Positions 13,989 through 18,273 of a DNA stretch of 18,273 nt are shown piece after piece (position 1 is the stretch's first letter; the number at the start of each line of letters is the position of its first letter). The position numbers were made by a program, and so were the translations under genes. Origin of the DNA: H17-190 sp034435615 (GTDB lineage: Bacteria; Chloroflexota; Dehalococcoidia; SM23-28-2; HRBIN24); the NCBI GenBank assembly GCA_034435615.1, contig DAOTWZ010000045.1, positions 1 to 18,273 on the forward strand. The letters run 5' to 3'. Under the pieces are notes generated by a model. That model worked only from the letters and a program-made list of their open reading frames with translations, ran no database searches and was not told the origin of the DNA.

Positions 13989-14018
13989 ATTTTAGCGTCA
14001 GGAGCGAGGGGGCGTCAA
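13989..14018 (-). promoter_or_regulatory. Promoter of the yebC-ruvC-ruvA-DUF1232 operon
   Basis: On the minus strand, TTGACG (14013-14018), an 18 bp spacer and TAAAAT (13989-13994) followed by GGGG. This predicts a start near 13982 and a leader of about 68 nt before the ATG at 13914. Confidence 0.65.
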
Positions 14019-14034
14019 AAAGGCGGCGCCCGGC

Positions 14035-14847
14035 CTAGCGTGCGGCCCGGAAGGGGCGCTCCAGGGGGCGGCCGAACACGAGGCCCCGCCCCGGTCCGTG
14101 CACCACCCTGATGAGGCGGCCCGGCGCCAGGGCCCGCAGCGTCAGCCGGCGGGGTGCACCGGCCGGCGGGAGGAGGAGGGAGTAGCCCGGCCGCAGGGCC
14201 ACGGCGGCCTCCGGCACCTCCATCTCCCCCTCCAGAGGGAAGAGGAGGGCGCCCTCACCAGCGGAAACGGCCTGGGCCAGGGTGGCGCCGGCCTCCAGGC
14301 GGGTGTCCACCATGAGGCGTATGTCGCCGTGGAGGGGGAAACGGGCCCGCGGCCCCACCAGCTCCTTGCTGTGGATGCCGGGCGCCTCCTGGTAGCGGGG
14401 CGCCTTATCGTCCGGCAGGAGGGCAAAGGAGGCCGCCGGAGGGACGGGGTCGGTCTCGTAGACCAGGATGAAGGCGCGGGCGGGGACGTCGGTGTTGTTC
14501 CACTCCTGGTGGAGCATGCCTCGCTGGCCCTCGGTGAGGCGGCCCAGGTCGCCCCTCCCCATATGGCCGGTGATGCCGTTGAGAGCGTCGTCATGGTCTA
14601 TGGCCCCCTCCAGGATGTAGAAGAGGCGCTCGTTGAAGCGGTGCGGATGGTGGCCGATGCCCATGCGGGGCTCCATGACGGCGTCGTGGACGGTGATGAG
14701 GGGCCCGGAGGCATGGAGCCGGACGAAGGGGCCCAGCAGCTCCGTGGCCCGCAGCCCCGGCATGCCGAAGGACTCCTCCCCCAGGACGGCGCAGTCTTCA
14801 GGGCCAATGAGCAGCGCCGGTGAGCCGTCGAGCTGTATGTCCTTCAT
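14035..14847 (-). CDS. Pirin-family bicupin protein
   Basis: This 270 aa protein has two cupin barrels. The N-terminal barrel carries the pirin metal-site pattern: HPH at 67-69 (His67, His69), a LEGAIDHDDALNGITGHMGRGDLG stretch (79-102, key residues Gly81, His85, Asp86, Gly91, Gly94, Gly99), and LHQE with His113 and Glu115. Pirins bind iron and some oxidise quercetin. Residues around the site differ from the usual HPHxGFE (here HPHRFNE) and TAGxGIxHSE (here TEGQRGMLHQE), so this is a divergent member. The ATG at 14847 follows GGGAGGAG. It has its own 128-base upstream gap after panC and appears to be transcribed singly. Confidence 0.85.
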   Translation of the reverse strand: MKDIQLDGSPALLIGPEDCAVLGEESFGMPGLRATELLGPFVRLHASGPLITVHDAVMEPRMGIGHHPHRFNERLFYILEGAIDHDDALNGITGHMGRGDLGRLTEGQRGMLHQEWNNTDVPARAFILVYETDPVPPAASFALLPDDKAPRYQEAPGIHSKELVGPRARFPLHGDIRLMVDTRLEAGATLAQAVSAGEGALLFPLEGEMEVPEAAVALRPGYSLLLPPAGAPRRLTLRALAPGRLIRVVHGPGRGLVFGRPLERPFRAAR

Positions 14848-14975
14848 GTCAGTGCCACTCCTCCCTGCACGGGGCCCCTCGCCAGCCTGGCGGCAAAATC
14901 TGAACCTGGACGAGCGATTCGACGAGGACGCGGAAGGGCTGGTCCGGCACCCCCCTCCTCCCTACGGAGTCCACC

Positions 14976-15818
14976 CTAGGGGGTGACGAGGGCGTTGTCA
15001 ATGAGACGGGCGGGGCCCACGCGGGCCGCCAGGAGCACCAGGGCGGGCCCCTCTATGCGCTCCAGCTCCTGGAGGGTATCGGGGTGGGAGACGCTGACGT
15101 AGTCCAGGGAGACCCCGGGGGAGGAGCGCAGGAACTCCTCCAGACGGCGGCGCAGGAGGGAGGCATCCCGCATCCCCTCGTCTCGCACCAGGCGGCGGGC
15201 CAGCTCCAGGGCCCGGGAGAGGGCCAGGGCCTGCCGCCGCTCCTCGGCCGAGAGGTAGCTGTTCCGGCTGCTCATGGCTAGGCCGTCCGCCTCCCGCACC
15301 GTGGCCACGGGGACGATCTCTATGGGCATGTCCAGGTCCGCCACCATCTTCCGGATGACCCGTAGCTGCTGGGCGTCCTTCTCGCCGAAATAGGCCCGCT
15401 GCGGCTGCACGATGTTGAACAGTTTGGCCACCACGGTGGCCACGCCGCGGAAGTGGCCGGGCCGGGAGGCCCCCTCCAGCCGCTCGGTGAGGGGGCCGTG
15501 CACCTCCACCCAGGTGCTGTATCCCTCAGGGTACATCTCCTGGGGGGTGGGCATGAAGACGACATCCACCCCCTCCGCCTCCAGCATCGCCAGGTCGCGG
15601 GCCTCGTCCCTGGGATAACGCTCGTAGTCCTCGCCGGGGCCGAACTGGGTAGGGTTGACGAAGATGCTGGCCACCACATGCTCGTTCTCGGCGCGGGCGC
15701 GGCGGACCAGGGCCAGATGGCCCTCGTGCAGGTAGCCCATGGTAGGTACGAAGCCCACCGGGCCCGTGAGGCGGGCCCGGGCGGCCCGCATGGCCTCCTT
15801 GGTGCGCGCCACTTCCAT
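14976..15818 (-). CDS. panC: Pantothenate synthetase (pantoate-beta-alanine ligase)
   Basis: This 280 aa cytosolic enzyme joins pantoate and beta-alanine with ATP to make pantothenate (vitamin B5). Signatures are PTMGYLHEGH (25-34, the HxGH nucleotidyl-transfer motif), FVNPTQFG (53-60), RPGHFRGVATVV, YFGEKDAQQL, and SSRNSYL, which stands in for the KMSKS-like loop. The length is standard. Its ATG lies 2 bases after the panB stop. It is the last gene of panD-panB-panC. Confidence 0.97.
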   Translation of the reverse strand: MEVARTKEAMRAARARLTGPVGFVPTMGYLHEGHLALVRRARAENEHVVASIFVNPTQFGPGEDYERYPRDEARDLAMLEAEGVDVVFMPTPQEMYPEGYSTWVEVHGPLTERLEGASRPGHFRGVATVVAKLFNIVQPQRAYFGEKDAQQLRVIRKMVADLDMPIEIVPVATVREADGLAMSSRNSYLSAEERRQALALSRALELARRLVRDEGMRDASLLRRRLEEFLRSSPGVSLDYVSVSHPDTLQELERIEGPALVLLAARVGPARLIDNALVTP

Positions 15819-15820
15819 AG

Positions 15821-16669
15821 CTAGAGGGCGGCGGCCAGCGCCTCTATCTCGGCCATCAGGGAGGGGTCCAGGCGGTGGCTGTGCTCCTCCGTGGGGAAGG
15901 CCCCCTGGCGGACCTCCTCCATGTAGGTGGTCACCGCCTGACGAATGACCTCGCCCAGGCGGGCGTACTGCTTGGCGTGCTTGGGGGTGAAGTCCGGGTA
16001 GAGGCCCAGCATGTCATGGACCACCTGGACCTGGCCATCGCAGTAGGGGCCGGCGCCGATGCCGATGGTGGGGACCCGCACCCGCTCGGTGACGAGGCGG
16101 GCCAGGTGGGCAGGCACCATCTCCAGGACGATGGCGTAGACGCCGGCTTCTTCCAGGGCCAGGGCGTCGGAGATGAGGCGGAGGGCCGCCTCCTTGCTGC
16201 GCCCCTGCACGCGGTAGCCGCCGAACTGGTGGACGGACTGAGGGGTGAAGCCTAGGTGCCCCATTACCGGGATGCCGACCGAGACGAGGCGTCGCACGGT
16301 GGGGGCCATCTCCGCCCCGCCCTCCAGCTTCACCGACTGCGCCCCTCCCTCCTGGAGGAGGCGGCCGGCGTTGCGCAGGGCGTCTTCGGGGCTCGTCTGG
16401 TAGCTGAGGAAGGGCATGTCCGCCACCACGTGGGCCCGCTTGGTGCCCCGCACCACCGCCCTGACATGGTGGAGCATGTCCTCCATGGTTACAGGCAGGG
16501 TGGTATCGTAGCCCAGCATCACCATCCCCAGGCTGTCCCCCACCAGGAGTACGGGGACGCCGGCCTCGTCCAGCAGACGGGCGGTGGAGTAATCGTAGGC
16601 GGTGAGCATGGCGATCTTCTCGCCCCGCTCCTTCATGGCCCTGATGTCGCGTATGGTAATGCGGCCCAT
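15821..16669 (-). CDS. panB: Ketopantoate hydroxymethyltransferase
   Basis: This 282 aa TIM-barrel enzyme transfers a hydroxymethyl group from methylene-tetrahydrofolate to ketoisovalerate, the first committed step to pantoate. Metal and active-site acids are visible at Asp45 (VGDSLG), Asp84 (VADMPF), Glu116 (KLEGG) and Glu183 (LEMVP). GYDTTLPVT (53-61) and GHLGFTPQSVHQFGGYRVQG are also diagnostic. The gap to panD is 16 bases and includes GGAGGGGAGA as ribosome site. panE, for the intervening reduction, is not in the window. Confidence 0.97.
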   Translation of the reverse strand: MGRITIRDIRAMKERGEKIAMLTAYDYSTARLLDEAGVPVLLVGDSLGMVMLGYDTTLPVTMEDMLHHVRAVVRGTKRAHVVADMPFLSYQTSPEDALRNAGRLLQEGGAQSVKLEGGAEMAPTVRRLVSVGIPVMGHLGFTPQSVHQFGGYRVQGRSKEAALRLISDALALEEAGVYAIVLEMVPAHLARLVTERVRVPTIGIGAGPYCDGQVQVVHDMLGLYPDFTPKHAKQYARLGEVIRQAVTTYMEEVRQGAFPTEEHSHRLDPSLMAEIEALAAAL

Positions 16670-16685
16670 GGTCTCCCCTCCTCCT

Positions 16686-17057
16686 TCAGTGGCTCCCTAT
16701 CTCCTGGGCCGTGCGGACGATGCGATTGGCCTCGTCCACATAGACGAGATAGGGCCGGTGCCGGCGCGCCTCCTCCTCCGTGACGGTGGCGTAGGTGAGG
16801 ACGATGACGATGTCGCCCGGCCGCACCAGGTGGGCGGCGGCGCCGTTGATGCAGACCTCTCCCGAGCCCCTCCGGCCGGGGATGGCGTAGGTGACGAGTC
16901 GGGCGCCGTTGGTCACGTCCAGTACGTGGACCTGCTCGTAGGGGATGATGTCGGCCGCCTCCATCAGGAGCGGGTCCAGGGTAATGGAGCCCTCGTAGTC
17001 CAGGTTGGCGTCGGTGACGCGGGCGCGGTGGACCTTGCTCTTGAGCAGCGTGCGCAA
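16686..17057 (-). CDS. panD: Aspartate 1-decarboxylase (pyruvoyl-dependent)
   Basis: This 123 aa proenzyme cleaves itself between Gly23 and Ser24 (YEGSIT) to form the pyruvoyl group, then decarboxylates aspartate to beta-alanine for PanC. Other marks are KSKVHRARVT (6-15), NGAAAHLVRPGDIVIV, and Tyr40/Asn50 in conserved surroundings. The start codon is TTG. It is supported by a strong ribosome site AGGAGGGAGG a few bases upstream and by the position of the family's N-terminal MRTLLKSK. It is the first gene of the pan operon, behind a long structured leader. Confidence 0.96.
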   Translation of the reverse strand: MRTLLKSKVHRARVTDANLDYEGSITLDPLLMEAADIIPYEQVHVLDVTNGARLVTYAIPGRRGSGEVCINGAAAHLVRPGDIVIVLTYATVTEEEARRHRPYLVYVDEANRIVRTAQEIGSH

Positions 17058-17074
17058 TTCAGCCCTCCCTCCTG

Positions 17075-17140
17075 CGGCAAGGGTGACAGAAACGCCCTCC
17101 CGCCAGGCCGAGAGGGCTCACGTCATGGCCACCCTTGCCG
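17075..17140 (-). repeat. 11-bp inverted repeat with inner hairpin before the panD ribosome site
   Basis: CGGCAAGGGTG (minus, 17130-17140) and CACCCTTGCCG (minus, 17075-17085) are perfectly complementary and separated by 44 nt. The 44 nt contain a further 6-bp stem (GCCCTC/GAGGGC, 17112-17117 and 17094-17099). The proximal arm ends about 2 nt from the AGGAGGGAGG ribosome site of panD, so folding could control access to it. Another stem with CTGCAG arms (17143-17161) lies just upstream. Confidence 0.6.
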
Positions 17141-17234
17141 GGCTGCAGCTGAGCGCTGCAGGGAAGGGCCGCTCCCTTTGGCCGTCTCGGCCCGACGCTA
17201 GCGGGTCCAAGCGGGTATGGCGTCGCCATCCTCC

Positions 17235-17270
17235 GTGCTCATCGCCCCGCAGCCCCGGGGTCGATGGCAC
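17235..17270 (-). ncRNA. Stem with two bulged adenines in the panD leader, candidate pan RNA motif
   Basis: Reading the minus strand from 17270, the stem is GTGC/GCAC (4 bp), a bulged A at 17239 on the 3' side, CATCG/CGATG (5 bp), a bulged A at 17261 on the 5' side, CCCC/GGGG (4 bp) and an 8-nt loop. The known pan motif, found upstream of pantothenate genes in Chloroflexota, Bacillota and deltaproteobacteria, is a hairpin with two conserved bulged adenines, often in tandem. Shape and context agree. I did not find an equally clean second copy. The remaining leader (17058-17234) holds other stems but no gene. Confidence 0.55.
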
Positions 17271-17274
17271 CAAC

Positions 17275-17303
17275 AAAGTAGCAGCCCCGGGCCAGGCTGT
17301 CAA
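17275..17303 (-). promoter_or_regulatory. Promoter of the panD-panB-panC operon
   Basis: On the minus strand, a perfect TTGACA (17298-17303), a 17 bp spacer and TACTTT (17275-17280). The start would be near 17268-17270, at the base of the bulged stem, giving a leader of about 210 nt before the panD TTG. This explains most of the 323-base gene-free stretch 17058-17380. Confidence 0.75.
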
Positions 17304-17351
17304 GCGCGATGGGGGCCTGGCGCCGGGGCTCACCTGGCGAGGGGTTGTGGC

Positions 17352-17381
17352 GGGGGCGGCCGGCCGCCCCCCGGGCGGCCC
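17352..17381. other. GC-only palindromes between the small zinc protein gene and the pan promoter
   Basis: A 20-base perfect palindrome (17352-17371, GGGGGCGG-CCGG-CCGCCCCC) overlaps a second 8-bp hairpin (GGCCGCCC/GGGCGGCC, 17363-17381). The two cannot form together. They follow the stop of the upstream minus-strand gene directly and could mark transcript ends, although there is no T-tract. Confidence 0.4.
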
Positions 17382-17659
17382 TAGCGGGCCACCTCGTCGC
17401 CGCCATCCAGGAAGTGACGGGTCAGGGCGGTGCGTCGCATGGTGTAGGCGAAGAGGCACTTGTTGCAGGGTTGGTAGCCCTCCTGCACCGCCTGGGAGAG
17501 GCGGTCAGGCTGGAAGCGAACCGCCTTCCCCGCCTGCACCAGGTCCCAGATGCGGCAGCCGTCCGGCGTAGGGTCTTCGTGCAGGACGTCGTGGACGATC
17601 TTGTTCTCGACGTCCCCTATGTAGCGTTGCCCCTTGAGGGAGTTGGTGGGCTCTGCCAT
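17381..17659 (-). CDS. Small protein resembling the Ada-type zinc-binding domain (92 aa)
   Basis: The segment from YIGDVENKIVH (13-23) through Cys35 to GYQPCNKC (61-68) follows the pattern of the Ada metal-binding fold: VGxxxxKVYH, a central Cys, then GYRPCxxC. Cys35, Cys65, Cys68 and His23 or His27 are possible zinc ligands. No methyltransferase or DNA-binding partner domain is attached. The ATG at 17659 is 6 bases after the stop of the luciferase-like gene, so the two are probably co-transcribed. The assignment rests on motif recall and is tentative. The biological role is unknown. Confidence 0.65.
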   Translation of the reverse strand: MAEPTNSLKGQRYIGDVENKIVHDVLHEDPTPDGCRIWDLVQAGKAVRFQPDRLSQAVQEGYQPCNKCLFAYTMRRTALTRHFLDGGDEVAR

Positions 17660-17665
17660 GGCGTA

Positions 17666-18273
17666 TCACGCTCCCACTCGCGTTTCCTTGAAGGCGGGGA
17701 TGACCTCCTTGCCGATGAGCTCTATGGTCTGCATCGTCTTCTCCAGGGGCATGCCCCAGAGCTGCACCAGGCAGAGTATCAGGTCCACGCCCAGGGCCTC
17801 ATATTGCTTGAACCGCTCTATGCAGTGCTCCGGGTTGCCCACCACGACGGTGGCGTTCTCCTTCATGTATTTGAAGACCTCGGGGCCCCTCCCCTCCAAC
17901 ACCTCCAGGTACATGCGCTCGCTCTCCCGCAGGTCCTGCCAGGAGGCGCCCTTACCGCCGCCCAGGAGGATCTCGTAGCTCTTCTTGGTGTACCAGAGGA
18001 AGGGCTCGAAGGCCGTCTGCTCGGCCTCCTCGTCGGTGGGGGCGCAGCAGACCATGGTGAAGACGCCCACCTGGTCGTTGACGAACTCCCCCACCGGCCT
18101 CGCCTGCTGCAGGTGCTCCTTGTAGATGTCTATGCGCGCCTTCACCTCTTCCAAGTCGGCCTGGATGCTGAAGCCCAGGGCGCCGATGCCGTTGATGCCG
18201 GCCAGGCGCCAGGACTCGGGGCTGGTGCAGGCCAGCCAGATGGGGGGATGGGGCTGCTGCAGGGGCTTGGGCA
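17666..18273 (-). CDS. Luciferase-like (LLM class, probably F420- or flavin-dependent) oxidoreductase, C-terminal part
   Basis: About 200 codons are visible. The N-terminal part lies beyond the right edge (first full codon at 18271). The window opens with PKPLQQPHPPIWLACTSPES, the conserved QxPHPPIWxAxxSPES turn of luciferase-like monooxygenases, followed by AGINGIGALGFS. The C-terminal VVGNPEHCIERFKQYEALGVDLIL matches the typical VGTPExVxxxLxxYxxxGVDxxL barrel end. A shorter start at TTG 18154 would remove conserved sequence and is rejected. The substrate is unknown. It is probably co-transcribed with the following small zinc-binding-like gene. Confidence 0.85.
   Translation of the reverse strand, partial: PKPLQQPHPPIWLACTSPESWRLAGINGIGALGFSIQADLEEVKARIDIYKEHLQQARPVGEFVNDQVGVFTMVCCAPTDEEAEQTAFEPFLWYTKKSYEILLGGGKGASWQDLRESERMYLEVLEGRGPEVFKYMKENATVVVGNPEHCIERFKQYEALGVDLILCLVQLWGMPLEKTMQTIELIGKEVIPAFKETRVGA

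Noticed and set aside
14848..14975. A coding-looking plus-strand segment (LDERFDEDAEGLV) in the gap between panC and the pirin gene
   Set aside because: It is under 40 codons, has no start with a ribosome site, and ends just inside panC. It is more likely chance in GC-rich sequence.
17005..17571. Overlapping open frames on both strands in the panD upstream gap
   Set aside because: Pro/Arg/Gly/Ser-rich translations that run through the pan promoter, the structured leader and parts of panD or the zinc protein gene. No ribosome site or conserved motif.
1..18273. CRISPR arrays, tRNA/rRNA genes, insertion sequences, integrase or toxin-antitoxin genes
   Set aside because: Gene-free stretches were read on both strands. 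No repeat-spacer pattern, tRNA T-arm-like GGTTCRA context, transposase motif or flanking direct repeats were found.

Overview
This is a gene-dense, very GC-rich window. It carries about 20 complete or nearly complete genes plus one gene end at each edge. The gene content and order (yebC-ruvC-ruvA followed by a DUF1232 gene, panD-panB-panC behind a structured leader, a split cobalamin mutase, a luciferase-like oxidoreductase, a crcB fluoride riboswitch) point to a member of the Chloroflexota. This is inference from gene content, because no rRNA or other taxonomic marker is present.

Layout. Bases 1-77 hold the last 24 codons of a plus-strand gene, convergent with a short-chain dehydrogenase (85-846, minus). 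A 216 bp divergent gap ends in a good promoter that drives a two-gene plus-strand unit (1063-3121): the catalytic large subunit and the separate B12-binding small subunit of an acyl-CoA mutase of the methylmalonyl-CoA mutase superfamily. Both subunits have lost residues that are hallmarks of every characterised member. This is the most novel item in the window. Next is a minus-strand assimilatory sulfur operon read from 6881 down to 3126: siroheme sulfite/nitrite reductase, APS reductase, a small unknown protein and uroporphyrinogen-III synthase. It starts at a near-consensus promoter.

Upstream of it, also on minus, is a fluoride-resistance unit (7840 to 6920): promoter, fluoride riboswitch, crcB fluoride channel and a DUF190 gene. 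A SAM methyltransferase (plus) and uvrB (minus) follow and converge. A divergent promoter region (about 10651-10740) separates uvrB from a plus-strand Asp-box beta-propeller gene. That gene meets the yebC-ruvC-ruvA-DUF1232 operon (minus) tail to tail, on a single CTAG that holds both stop codons. A pirin-family gene (minus) follows.

The last block is the pantothenate operon panD-panB-panC (minus, 17303 to 14976). It has a consensus promoter (TTGACA, 17 bp, TACTTT) and a roughly 210-nt leader. At the 5' end of the leader is a stem with two bulged adenines, like the known pan RNA motif. An 11-bp inverted repeat lies just before the panD ribosome binding site. At the right edge is a small Ada-type zinc-binding-like protein, preceded by a truncated luciferase-like monooxygenase gene.

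Four recognisable units are therefore present: a novel split B12 mutase, sulfate assimilation with siroheme supply, riboswitch-controlled fluoride efflux, and RNA-leader-controlled vitamin B5 synthesis. DNA-repair genes (uvrB, ruvA, ruvC) lie among them. No tRNA, rRNA, CRISPR array, insertion sequence or phage gene was seen.
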